This document shows positions 45,623 through 56,379 of a stretch of 64,000 nucleotides of DNA, piece by piece. The notes beneath the pieces are model-generated. The model was not told where the DNA came from and did no database searches. It saw nothing but the letters and a program-made list of their open reading frames with translations. Every line of letters starts with the position of its first letter. Within the stretch, counting starts at the first letter, position 1. A program made the position numbers and the translations under genes. The DNA comes from Ophiodon elongatus (Eukaryota; Chordata; Actinopteri; Perciformes; Hexagrammidae): the NCBI GenBank assembly GCA_016806645.1, contig JACSYO010001987.1, positions 253,501-317,500 of the forward strand, written 5' to 3'.

Positions 45623-46828
45623 TGAGAAATCAGAAATAACATGAATCATTTGTACGATTGAATTTTTTCCATATATACACATATATGTGTATATATGTAT
45701 ACACATATATATGTATATATATATATATATACATATATATACATATATATGTTAAGACCTTTCTTATTAGAGAAAGCAGCAAAATATCTAAGAAAGAGAA
45801 AATGCAAAAGGACTTTACAGAAAAATGTCTCAAACTAATTCATCCCGTTTGTTTTCTTGCCATATGAAAATAAAATTCACCTTCATATATCTGAAGAATC
45901 ACCAGTTTGCCTCAAAAATGTTGCTCTTCCTGATGTTTAGTTTCATTATCTACAGGTTAGAGACACGTTCATTTAGTCTCTGAGACAATGGAGAGTACTA
46001 AATATTCAATCCATGGTAGCTACTAGTGATGGTGAGATGAAGCTTCCTGAAGCTTTGAAGCTTTCCATCCAATTGGTTCACTCATGGTGAAGCTTCATGG
46101 TGCTTCATTGGCTCTACTGCGCCATCAAGTGGACAATAAAAGTAAAACAGGCAGAGTGATGATAATGACACCATGGCTTTGGTGTGTGAAGCTTTGAATT
46201 GAATAAATGAATGAATGATGTTTGTGATGCCAATATATAAATTATGAACTTCTTAATATGGTGTCTGTCTTTATGATACAATGGTGGGGTCAAAAGGAAA
46301 GTGGAACCAAATTGGGGAGAGGGTTGTGATGAGATGGGCAAAAATACATCAAAACGTATTTTGATACAAAATACAAAATACCCCTCAAATAAATGTATTA
46401 AAATAAAATACAAAATACTGGTGCCAGAAAATGTAACAAAATACAATACATGTATTTTGTATTTAAAATATAGGAAATACTTTTTACTAGATTTTCCGTT
46501 TTCTCACAATTTGGTATAGCAGAGCATTCAGGTTTGGGCTATATAATGTACACAAAGCTCTGGTGAACCCCACAAAAAGAAAGAACAGTCACAGAATGTC
46601 AGTGTCACTAAGCAAAGCTATTAAACAACAACAACTTGATTGATTATGTATATATATATTTTTATTAATGGGACTTAACAGCCCATAAACCTTGGCTTTG
46701 TATCAACAAGAAAATATTCATCACATATGAATAGCATCACACATTAGGCCTATGTATACTATAAAAGTAAAATATAGAATTAAAACCAGTTGTACACAGG
46801 TAAAGAGCCTAAATAAATTACTGTACAT

Positions 46829-47084
46829 TGTTAGGTTGTAATAAAATAATATGACTTACACTTGTAAATAAGGAATATCTATGTATAAATTACGATAATG
46901 CGCACAGACAGTTAACTCTTGCAGGCAACTGTTGAGGGCCTGTGGCCTGCCATTGGCCTATGATCCAACAGCTGAGATTTTTACTCTGTTATCACAACGC
47001 TTTTCACTTTATTAAATATGCTTTATTATAACTTTCGTTCCAAGAAGTCCTTTGTCTCCCCGGAACTTTTCTCAGAATACAATA
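46829..47084 (+). repeat. ERV 1 left LTR, internally deleted
   Basis: It matches the first 75 bp and the last 180 bp of the right LTR. About 400 bp are missing after AAATTACGATA, and a 14-bp stretch near GCAGGC is also absent. Confidence 0.9.
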
Positions 47085-48317
47085 ATTGGTGACCCCGATC
47101 GTGGAGAGATGGACGGGGGAGACGAGAGACGGACACACGATCAGCCGTTTTGACCTAAAGGACCCTGGACGTTTGATTTTTTCCGCACACACGGCGCCAC
47201 TACGAGAGGTAACGCAGGAACCTGTTAGTTTAAATCGAATTCTGTGCAGTTTAGGTGTGGGCGGAGAAAAGCGATTGTTTGAGGTTAACTACATTTTAGC
47301 CATGAAAGATTTTCAGAACTATTTGAAGAGGCGATGTGATACGGAGTACAAATGTGTGGAGTTTGAAAGGACGTCTTTGCATGAAGTACCGACGCCGTTC
47401 GGCTGTATGAATGTGTGCAGTAGCGATATTCAACTGTTCAGTCATAGAAATGTGTAGATAACCATTTAAAGTGCAGGGTCTTGGGCCTGAGCTACGGCAG
47501 AGAGAACCACAGTTAATTACTATTGGACAGACGAAGCTAAGGCCAGACATCCAAATTATCGGAATAAATTTGCAGTACAGAAAAGATCAGTTGAAAAGTA
47601 CGTTACGAGTGTGTTGTTATGAGTGTTGTATGTTGTTAGAATTGTAAAAGTACAACGGAGTGAGGCCGGATTTAGAATTGTTGTTCGGAGGCCCATTTGA
47701 AATCCCCCCCCAAAAGAAAAAATTCCTCTGACAACAAAGGCCTGTGGTCAGGACAGCCACTGATTGGGGGAGGGGAAGACACGTGGGTGAGAACTACAAA
47801 ATGGCGGCTGGAGATGAATAAAATAAAAGATTCTGCCAACGGTGGAGTGAAGCATTGACCGAGAGTTAAACCAAGATAAATACTGGTTCATTTCAGCATA
47901 CGGTTATTGGGCTCTGGTATTGTTTCCTGCTACCACTATTTTTAACATTGTTTTAACACAATTTTCCCATTTTAAAGCATTTTCATAATTGATTTAACAC
48001 ATTTTTCCTATTTTTGCATTTCAACTTAAAGCTTAGTAGGCCCTGTGATTAGTTTGCACCACGTACACATACAGAGACAAGGAGACAGTCAGGAAGGGAA
48101 ACATGGAGAAAGACAGGCAGGTGAGAGAGAGAAAGGCAGGTGAGAGAGAGAAGAGACAGGTGAGCACGGAGAGTCAGAATCACACACAGAGACACACACA
48201 TATACATACAGAGTCACACACAGTCACACAAACACACAGGGACAGACAGACACAGAGAAGCACACAGACCGAGGACAGTTCTAGGTCACGCATTGTATCT
48301 CGCTACTCCTGACTGCA

Positions 48318-48412
48318 TGAGGCCATTCCTTTTGGATATTTCTGAAACAAATGGGATGGTATCCGCAGTATTGTTCCAGAAAAGGAGGGAGGTAGAAGAT
48401 CAAGAACTGGAT
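48318..48412 (+). pseudogene. ERV 1 fragment: start of RNase H region, first copy
   Basis: About 95 bp open in one frame resemble the first strand of a retroviral RNase H. The segment is a diverged second copy of 56380-56467 (shared GGATGGTATCCGCAGTATTG against GGATGATATCCGCAATATTG). Its location before the gag-like region is out of order. Confidence 0.65.
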
Positions 48413-48699
48413 CACAATGAGTAAGGACAAACAGGATGCGAAACACATCTAGCAGTAGAAAAAAATCAGAGATGACGAGGTGAGAAATTATTAGCGTAAA
48501 AACACGACACATTAAATAAGGATAAGACATTGTATAAGAATAAGAGTTGGAAATAAGTGTATAACGTTTGAATGGAATCCTCGTTTTGAGGTGTCGGCGC
48601 TGCCGATTGATAACTGTGTGCGGACATTATTCATCTTCGAAAAGAAGGATCCGCCTCCGTGCAGACAAACGGTCGAACAGAAAGAAAAGAAAAAACCTT

Positions 48700-49180
48700 C
48701 CTCTTATACAGGGACCCGACGCGCGCGCTACAGGTTTAAAGACAGGGGGCCAGGGGCCCAGCTGATCTATAAAAGAGACGTCGTACGATCTCTGTAAGAT
48801 AGGACAGGGACCGGCGAGTCACTGTGCCTGCTGAGTAGGTGACAATAAAATCTTGAAAGATTACGAGGCCGACGGGTCAAGTTATATCCTCTTTAGAATC
48901 CACGCAGACGAGGTCAGGATTAAGAAACACAATGAGCGAGCGAGAGTTCGCAAAGGGAGCTGAGCGAACGGAAATTCGCAAGAAGCTGAGTGAAGTTGTA
49001 GAGCAGAAGAAGCACTTAGATGCGGGAAAGATTAAAAAAAAAAAAAAAAAAGAAACAACGAAGAGCACAAAGATAGAAGGGAGTGCAACACCCAGAATAG
49101 GAAATAGCGCCTCTAAAGGCAGGAAAGACTCATTACAGAAATACCCAAGCGGGCGGACAGGGTACTGCAGGGACTAACCC
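48700..49180 (+). other. LTR-like promoter module followed by a charged open frame
   Basis: CTATAAAAG near 48768 is followed 80 bp later by AATAAAATC near 48845. Then comes an ATG at 48932 opening an 81-codon Lys/Glu-rich frame with an A-run. The arrangement resembles the U3-R-U5 and leader of another LTR element, but no second copy was found to prove it. Confidence 0.3.
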
Positions 49181-49182
49181 TC

Positions 49183-49315
49183 TAGCGCCACTGTGTTCAA
49201 AGTTGGGTATTACAACAGAAGGGACGATTAGCGCCACTGAGTTCAAAGTTAGGTATTACAACAGAAGGGACATTAGCGCCACTGAGTTCAAAGTTGGGTA
49301 TTACAACAACAAGAC
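49183..49315. repeat. 45-46 bp tandem repeat, three units
   Basis: Units start TAGCGCCACTG at 49183, 49229 and 49274 and contain GTTCAAAGTTGGGTATTACA. They lie in the interior of ERV 1. Confidence 0.93.
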
Positions 49316-49752
49316 TAATATCCTGCTGCTTCTCCTCACAGACACACACCATCGACACAGCACAGACAGGGGAGAATAAAACCAGTAGGGAAAGGAGAAG
49401 AATAAAGCCATAGGCATTAAATTAATAAGACAAGGAAGATCATAACATTTATAAGCTGAAATTAGATTACTCTTACATACACCACCAACACAGTACAGAG
49501 TAAGACTAGTGGCCAAAATAGGGTATTACAGCAAAATAGTGTTAGACCCCAGAGGAAGGTAGAAGAACTAGAATAACATAACTAAAGGGAAAATAAACAT
49601 TCAATTGCAGTGTATAACTTTGTTTCCAACATAATTGCATTTTTTACAGTGGCACCACACCTGCACGTTAGACACCATTTTTATTTTTTATTTTTCTTTC
49701 AACATTTACATTCCCCATATAGCGCCAAAGTTAACACCTGCTCCTCTCAAGG

Positions 49753-49852
49753 ATGCCCACCACAGCCATGACCCCACCCACATGGGTTGATGCAGCATGC
49801 TATGCCGCCCTGGACATGACAGTCCCAGGAAGCAAGAAAGAACAAGAGAAAA
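49753..49852 (+). pseudogene. ERV 1 gag-like open frame, cut by ERV 2
   Basis: An ATG at 49753 opens a frame that runs straight into the left LTR of ERV 2. The host sequence resumes at 55834 after the duplicated AGTC. The frame on the two sides belonged to one interrupted region. I do not recognise a specific gag domain in this first part. Confidence 0.5.
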
Positions 49853-49856
49853 AGTC

Positions 49857-50286
49857 TGTCGTATATTTTCCTCTTATAAGGCATGAAGATAGCATACGTG
49901 AAGGGGCCCGGGAATTTGGAAGGTCGGATCCGCTGTTGATGTTACACACCTGGGGCCCGCTGGGTGACCCCTCTGGGGAGTGTTTTTGGCCTTGAGGATG
50001 AAGGAGTGTGTATGCATATGTCCGAAACATATATTTCATTGGGGGCCCTGTTTATGACGTCATTTTATCCTCAAGTCTGGGGCGTAAACAACATCCATAT
50101 ATAAGTGATCAGGAGAGCCCCGACGGGTAGAGTTCTGTTCGACTTTGGGACTCTCCGGGTGTACATGTCGCCCGTCTTGACATATGTTGCTTGTTTGTAA
50201 TAAACTTCATTATACCAGCAAGAACAGTGTCGGCGGAGATTCCTTCATCATCACTCCAACATCACTGTCGCTTGAAATATACGACA
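49857..50286 (+). repeat. ERV 2 left LTR
   Basis: 430 bp. A perfect CRE palindrome TGACGTCA lies at 50055-50062, a TATA box (TATATAAG) at 50098 and a polyadenylation signal AATAAA at 50199. These define U3, R and U5. Confidence 0.95.
50055..50062. promoter_or_regulatory. CRE palindrome in the ERV 2 LTR
   Basis: TGACGTCA sits about 36 bp upstream of the TATA box, a position suited to CREB/ATF-driven transcription. It is conserved in both LTRs. Confidence 0.6.
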
Positions 50287-51963
50287 AACTTGGCGTCACG
50301 AATTCCGGACGTGATGTGGCCTGCGGATCCTCCAGCAACTTCACATACGGTGAGCATTTCTCACTCGATTGGACGCTGGTCCGTTCATTGGGGCTGTTAT
50401 GTGTAATTGCTTGGTCACACCGTAAATAAGAACCTTCTTTTTTTATGGACATGTCCTGTTGGTTTGATGTTTGAAGTGAGGCTCCGTGCTAAATTTGATT
50501 TTATTTGCGTAGGGTACTACGCAAAAAGGGGGAATGAGTATAGAGAAGATAAAAAAAGTGAAGGAAAGAAGTATAAGAGATACAAGGAATAGTTTAGAAT
50601 AGCTTCATTGTAACGATAAGGTGTGCTAAACAGTATCGTGCAAGATTAATGAAGATTGGGCCCTCAACTTCTTAACGGTAAGACACATGCATATTAGTCA
50701 CTGCGTAACAATGGCTTTGACATAGTCAGGAATTAAGATAGAAAGACAAATTGGGAAACCTGGATCCAGGTAATTTGTATAAATAAATGTAAAAAGTGAT
50801 AAGAGACAGAGAAATAAGAGAGAGATAAGATTAACGGAAATGATCATATGACTGAGCCGCAGAATCTGGTTAGATAAGCCCTCAGTGAAGGAGCTGATAG
50901 TATGGGCCGAAAAAACCTGGAACAACACCTTATGGTCAGTTTAATAACTGGTGAGTGTAGAATAAAAATTCGATTGACTGTCCCCACTCTGACATTTGTT
51001 GACGAACAGTGTCTGATGCAGCCTCTCATCGAATATTTACATCTCAGAAGGTAGCATAAATTTTATAAGAAAAAGAAAGGAAAGAGCGGCAAAAAGCATG
51101 CTATATGAATGTATGGTATGAATGGGGTGGTTTTTGGGAACAAAATAAGTGTGTGTGTGTTTTCTTTGAGATGAGGAGAGCCTGGTGAAAAATGTGTGTG
51201 CGTTGGGTATCGTGCATGTGTGTGTGAAACGTGGTCACTACTGTGTTCCAGCTGTGTGTGAAAACTGCAGAGGAGGAGAATATATGTTTAAAGTTAAAAG
51301 ATAAAACACATTATGATTGAATAAACGTACATAGGTTGTGATTTGAGACCGGGACATTTAATAACTTGTAAAGACAGATATTTTGTTAAACATGAGCTTC
51401 TTTTGAGAAGACGTAATGAAATAAATAAGTTGGTAAATAAGCATGAGCTTCTTTTGAGAAGACGTAATGAAATAAATAAGTTATTAAATAAACATGAGCT
51501 TCTTTTGAGAAGACGTAATGAAATAAATAAGTTGGTAAATAAGCATGAGCTTCTTTTGAGAAGACGTAATGAAATAAATAAGTTATTAAATAAACATGAG
51601 CTCTTCTTAAAAGGGACGTAGTTTAACAAATGAGTTATTAAATACACAATGAACTTCTTTTAAGAAGGATAGCCCTTGAACTCCCCCTCCGTCCCCCTCA
51701 CTCGTCTCAAAATTCCTTCGTGTGCAGGTCGGAATGTGTGTGTGTGAAAGTGCTCACTGAGGTCAACACTTTCTTGTGACACCAAATTCATTTGCCGTTT
51801 GAACTTTTTGTCTCATTTGGTTTTCATTAAATTCTACAATGTTTAGTTAGGGGTGTAATTTGGGAATTAAGTTTATGATGTTGTTAAAGGGACCTAATGG
51901 GTTCATAAGAGACTAAATCATTGCCTGTTTCTTGTCTTTTATTTCATTTACGGTGAATGAGAA
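50287..51963 (+). other. ERV 2 leader; gag, protease and RT region missing
   Basis: About 1.7 kb with a splice-donor-like ACG|GTGAGC near 50351 and only short open frames. No gag, protease or reverse transcriptase motif was seen. A tandem repeat lies at 51391-51600. Confidence 0.6.
51391..51600. repeat. 51-bp tandem repeat inside ERV 2
   Basis: Four full units start CATGAGCTTCTTTTGAGAAG at 51391, 51442, 51493 and 51544, with a partial fifth. Alternate units share GTTGGTAAATAAG or GTTATTAAATAAA, so a 102-bp pair was duplicated. With a period of 51 (17 codons), frames on both strands stay open. Confidence 0.95.
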
Positions 51964-52266
51964 TTGAGACTGAAGACAAGGCAGCTGGCCGGTAAACGAG
52001 GGTTTAAGAAAACGGATGGTTCTCCGATACAGCATCACGCCCAGATCATGAAATTGTTGCATGCTATGATGAAGCCTAAAGAAATAGCAATAGCTAAATG
52101 TGCGGAACATAAGATGGATGCGTCAAAGGTTTCACAAGGGAATAGAGCGGCGGATGAAGCTGCAAAAGCAGTCACAGGAGCAGATAAATTGGGCAAAGTT
52201 CTTCTCGTAACGCATGAAGTGAACTTGGAAGACAAAATTACGCTCAAAGATGTGATTTTAATATAG
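51964..52266 (+). pseudogene. ERV 2 C-terminal part of RNase H
   Basis: An open stretch contains KCAEHKMDASKVSQGNRAAD and EAAKAV, matching the end of retroviral RNase H with its catalytic-region His and Asp (GNRAADEAA). The frame stops 15 bp before the integrase frame. The front half of the domain is absent. Confidence 0.8.
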
Positions 52267-52281
52267 GAAGCGGCTCCTGAA

Positions 52282-53691
52282 ATGGACAAACAGTTGTGGC
52301 TAGACCGAGGAGCCACCCGAGATTCTACTGGACTTTGGAGAAATCATGAGGGGCTGATACTATCACCTCCAGACTTGTTGGGTCTAATGATTCAGGAGGC
52401 GCATGGTTTAGCTCATGTTGCAAGGGGGGAAGTTAAGAGAAAAATTACAAAGGAGTATGGTTTTTGGGCACCATGTTTGCTTGAACAGATTGATTATGTC
52501 ATAGGCAGATGCACTATCTGTCTGAAAAACAATGTTCAGAGGGGAGTGATGGTTCCTCCTGGTCACATTCCAACTCCAAGGGGTCCTATGCGTGAACTAG
52601 TTGTGGACTATGTTGACATGATAAACCCGATTGAAGGTAAAAGATATATGCTGGTCGTTGTGGACAGATTTTCACGTTGGCCCGAGGCTTGTCCAACAAA
52701 ACGAAAAGATGCTCAATCAGTTGCCAAGTTCTTATGTAGAGAGGTCATAAGCAGGTGGGGACTTCCAGATCGAATATCCTCAGACGATGGGAAAGAGTTT
52801 GTGGATAAGACGGTGAAATTGATTTTGCAAAAACTAGGAATTAAACAGCGTCTTGGTGCAGTCTATCATCCGCAAAGTCAAGGGATGTGCGAAAGAATGA
52901 ATGGTGTTCTGAAAAATCGTATTGCCAAAATATGTCAGCACACGGGTTTAAATTGGATAGCAGCGCTTCCATTGGCGCTAATGGTATGTCGCTTTAGTGA
53001 GCTCCGCGATTTACATATGACACCTCATGAGTTGGTTACAGGAAGACTGATGCCAACGCCTTGTCTGCGGACAAGTGGAAAGGGTCCAAGCCTGGCCCTT
53101 TTAGAAGATGAAATGCAAACGTATGTTACATATATGGTTAATCTACATAAAAGAATATCCGCATATGTTTCTGACAGGCAAACAAAAGAGGAGGTACAGG
53201 AGAAGCTCGATGAGCAAAAAAGGAACACGGTGCAACCTGGAGACAAGGTGTTCGTGAAGGTGTTTAGAAGGAAGTGGTATAACGAACGCCGGGAAGGACC
53301 ATTTGAAGTAGTTCGCAGTACGGGAACCGCGGTCCAGGTTAAAGGGTCTCCAATGTGGTATCATTTATCACATTGTGTCAAAGCGCCAAGTGAAGAGGCG
53401 CCACATTCACAGATCCGCGATGTTAAAGGCTCAAGAGAGCCCGAAGACAATGTGGAAGAACATACACCAGACAGGGAGATGCATGAAAATCCTCAGAGTC
53501 AGAACGCAGAAGGAGAGATTGTCCAGGTTGTGGACAATGTTGATGTTTCTGTGCACATTCCTGATGATGCCAGAAATGACTCTGCAGTTGATGGACAAGA
53601 AAGAAGATTTAGGGACATTGTCTTTCAACATGTCCCAGGCACAGCAAGACCTATTTCAGTTGCCTGCAAAGCGCCAGAGATAGGGCTCTGA
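52282..53691 (+). pseudogene. ERV 2 integrase, open reading frame of 469 codons
   Basis: The frame is uninterrupted. It has the N-terminal zinc site (HGLAH, then CTIC), the core with the catalytic triad Asp in VVDYVD, Asp in SSDDG and Glu in GMCERMN (35-residue final spacing), and a C-terminal SH3-like part (GDKVFVKVFRRKWYNERREG). After that comes an acidic tail of about 95 residues that is not typical. The ATG at 52282 is only the first in frame. In a virus this would be part of a Pol polyprotein, whose upstream part is lost, so I class it as a remnant despite being open. Confidence 0.9.
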
Positions 53692-54167
53692 CTCCGCTGC
53701 AGGACAACTCAGGGATCCAGTTAGACAAAGGAGCCCGAGACCAGTTAGGAGAAGGGTTAAACCAAACCGTTACTAGAACCAGGGTTGAAGTAACCGTGGG
53801 GAAGTCAGTTCAGCTTCCATGTCAGTGTACAGGAGAAAATAGTGGTGAAGGGAAACTCAGAGTTAAGTGGGAAGATAGCCATGGTAGGATTCTGGTTCTG
53901 TCAGAGACATTACCATTAGGGAAGTATACATTACTTAATGACAAAAGGAGACTGAAGGTCGAGGGAGATTGTAGTCTCTATGTACATAGGCCTCAACAGG
54001 AAGATCAAGGTGATTACAGGTGTTCTTTTTACGATCCACATATTGGGAGTGAGCGGTCCGAGTTAGGATTTAGAGTTCGCATAGTGTCTCTAGTGATACT
54101 AGGTGAGAATAAGAGTATAGACCTCCAAGATGTTGGGGAAACAAGAGAATTGACACATCTAACATGA
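53640..54167 (+). pseudogene. ERV 2 envelope-position frame with a V-type Ig-like domain
   Basis: The frame overlaps the end of integrase and is open from about 53645 to the stop at 54165. From 53796 it reads as an Ig V-type fold: Cys in SVQLPCQC, Trp in LRVKWED 16 residues later, and the DQGDYRC signature with the second Cys 67 residues after the first. No ATG is seen just upstream of the domain, so expression would need splicing, as for retroviral env. It does not resemble a known retroviral surface or fusion protein. Capture from a host receptor gene is an inference. Confidence 0.7.
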
Positions 54168-54500
54168 CATCTTGGACATTTAAGGATGTGATTAATGTAA
54201 CCCAGAAGCTAATGTTAAAAATAGAGCCTAGTGTGAACAGTAGTAATGAGATTGTTGAAGTTAGAGAACAGACGATGGAAGAGAAGTATGTAGAGTCGTC
54301 TATGACAGCTCAGAGGACATGGAGCTGGCACGGACGTTGATGAGGATGATGTGATAAGGATCGAACTGGTGGAGGAATATCCATTTTTGAATATCTGATG
54401 TTATTATGAGCCTAATATTTACCTCTGTCATTGCTTGGTTAGTTTGTAGTTTTGATTTTGTTTTGCTCTTTCGAGACTCTGTGCGGTCTCGAAGGGGGGG
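54168..54500 (+). pseudogene. ERV 2 stalk and membrane-segment remnants in shifted frames
   Basis: After the stop, two other frames remain open in turn. The first (54158-54337) has Thr/Ser and three N-glycosylation sequons. The second (about 54409-54500) encodes a hydrophobic segment of about 20 residues, then a short basic tail. Frame breaks lie near 54160 and between 54337 and 54409. This suggests a once-continuous type I membrane protein. Only the breaks are described here. Confidence 0.45.
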
Positions 54501-54501
54501 G
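54472..54501 (+). other. Hairpin plus G-run, internal copy
   Basis: CGAGACTCTGTGCGGTCTCG forms a stem-loop directly followed by AAGGGGGGGG. The same layout occurs next to the right LTR at 55370-55396. Confidence 0.7.
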
Positions 54502-55369
54502 AACAAATGGACAATATAATAAAGGGACAATATGATTTATAATTTCACATTTACTTAGAAGTGTTAATCTGTATGTGATGTTTTAATTTGTACCTGCTCT
54601 GTATGCAAAAGATACTGGTTTTCTTTTCTTTCATTCTAGAACATATTGGGGAAAGACCACTGTGAGGGTGGTGGATTGTCAGGGACTCCGATGGGCTGAA
54701 TGGAGTCAGACACTTCAAACATGAAAAATACGAATGGTCTGAAGGACTCTGAACGTGGACTGGCGATACAATATCCAGATTCAAGACGTCATCGATACTA
54801 CAACTGAGAGTCAAGGCTGCTGGGGACCTGCAGTGTTATACATACTTATGTCTTCTCTTATATGTTACATGAGTAATATTAAAAATGAATTTTCTTCTTT
54901 ATGTATTAATTGTTTGGGAAATGATGTTTTCTGTTATTGGGTAAATATAATGGGACCTCGGATGTTTTCTTTTTCTCGATGTTTAGGGACAGTGGGGTAG
55001 GCAGGAAAAGGTTCATTGAAAGGTGCGATGGGTCGACCAGCCTGCTTTGGACATTGTTTTGTTTTGATTTGCTGAGAGTTCCATATGTATTTGCTTAAGT
55101 CATTTCCTTATACAATTTGCTAAAATTCCTTAGTGCAGTGGTATGGAGTACTATGCATGGTTGCCTTGGCAGAGGGACCGTGAGAGAATTTTCCTGTCTA
55201 CATTGTTTAATGGATATTTCAAGATAGATAGCTGCCTGACAGGTTTTTCACTCTCACTTTTTTCTATACTCCATACAGTTGCTATAATTGTTTAAATTAT
55301 GCTGTAGGACGGGTTGTTATTTTTGTCATGATTATACACCTGTATGTTTTCCTGTTTTGTTTTTTGTCG

Positions 55370-55399
55370 AGACTTTGTTTAGTCTCGAAGGGGGGAATA
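55370..55399 (+). other. Hairpin plus polypurine tract before the right LTR
   Basis: CGAGACTTTGTTTAGTCTCG forms a stem-loop, followed by AAGGGGGGAATA and the LTR. The purine tract would prime plus-strand synthesis. The interval 54502-55369 shows no recognised domain, only a hydrophobic open stretch just before this hairpin. Confidence 0.75.
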
Positions 55400-55829
55400 T
55401 GTAGTATATTTTCCTCTTATAAGGCATGAAGATAGCATACGTGAAGGGGCCCGGGACTTTGGAAGGTCGGATCCACTGTTGATGTTACACACCTGGTGCC
55501 CGCTGGGTGACCCCTCTGGGGAGTGTTTTTGGCCTGGAGGATGAAGGAGTGTGTATGCATATGTCCGAAACATATATTTCATTAGGGGCCCTGTTTATGA
55601 CGTCATTTTATCCTCAAGTCTGGGGCGTAAACAACATCCATACATAAGAGATCGGGAGAGCCCCGACGGGCAGAGTTCTGTTCGACTTTGGGACTCTCCG
55701 GGTGTACATGTTGCCCGTCTTGACATATGTTGCTTGTTTGTAATAAACTTCATTATACCAGCAAGAACAGTGTCCGCGGAGATTCCTTCATCATCACTCC
55801 AACATCACTGTCGCTTGAAATATACGACA
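55400..55829 (+). repeat. ERV 2 right LTR
   Basis: 430 bp, starting TGTAGTATATTTTCC. The CRE palindrome is kept (55598-55605). The TATA box is changed to CATACATAAG. Confidence 0.95.
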
Positions 55830-55833
55830 AGTC

Positions 55834-56340
55834 CAAGAAGGAGAGAGAGAAATGAAGACAAGTCCTTCCCAACCATGTGGAAGAAGGCAGTGGTGGAAGG
55901 ACTCATTGGAACAGAAGATGAGACGGACGGTGGGCATTAAAAATGCCACCTATGAAGTGTGGCTAGAACATATCACTCATCACATCAACCAATACAATGA
56001 GGATGTAAAAGAGGAGCATGAAGGCAAGGCAAAGTTGGAACTAAGATTGCTAAAAACGCAACTAGCAGAAAGAGACGCTGAGGCTACTAAGAAAGGCCTC
56101 AAGGCACAGATACAGATGGCTGCTATGGGAGACTTCACCCTCCAGATCAACGAAGCAATGGCCAAAGTTCTGGAGCAGAATAAGAAAGAACAAGACAAGA
56201 AAGACAAAGAAAGAGAGAGCGACATGGAAAAAGAACGTGAAAGACAAAGTGAAAGGGTCAGATACCGCGAAAGAGACCAGCCCTGCTGGCTACGAAGAAG
56301 TGAGTCAGGAGGCAGAAATGGCTTTCACGATGATTAAATA
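55834..56340 (+). pseudogene. ERV 1 gag-like coiled-coil remnant
   Basis: An open stretch of about 160 codons (stop near 56337) is rich in Lys, Glu and Arg, with a region likely to form coiled coil (EQNKKEQDKKDKERESDMEK). By position, between leader and pol remnant, it fits the end of gag. It lacks a Cys-His zinc knuckle. Confidence 0.5.
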
Positions 56341-56379
56341 GGAGCTTGGCCGAGCATCAAAGCTCTCCACATCTGACTA

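Larger units (their letters stand above)
49857..55829 (+). mobile_element. Endogenous retrovirus 2 with an immunoglobulin-like domain in the envelope position
   Basis: Two 430-bp LTRs (49857-50286, 55400-55829) with ends TGTCGTATATTT and AAATATACGACA are flanked by the 4-bp target duplication AGTC (49853-49856, 55830-55833). By eye the LTRs differ at about 12 positions (near 97% identity). A primer-binding-like TGGCGTCACGAATTCCGG follows at 50291 and a purine tract (AAGGGGGGAATA) precedes the right LTR. The interior lacks gag, protease and most of reverse transcriptase. It keeps an RNase H tail, an open integrase and an Ig-like frame. The integrase and its C-terminal domain resemble gamma/epsilon-type retroviruses. 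Confidence 0.93.

Noticed and set aside
52035..52316. Antisense frames over the ERV 2 pol region
   Set aside because: They mirror the sense-strand RNase H and integrase frames and have no own motifs.
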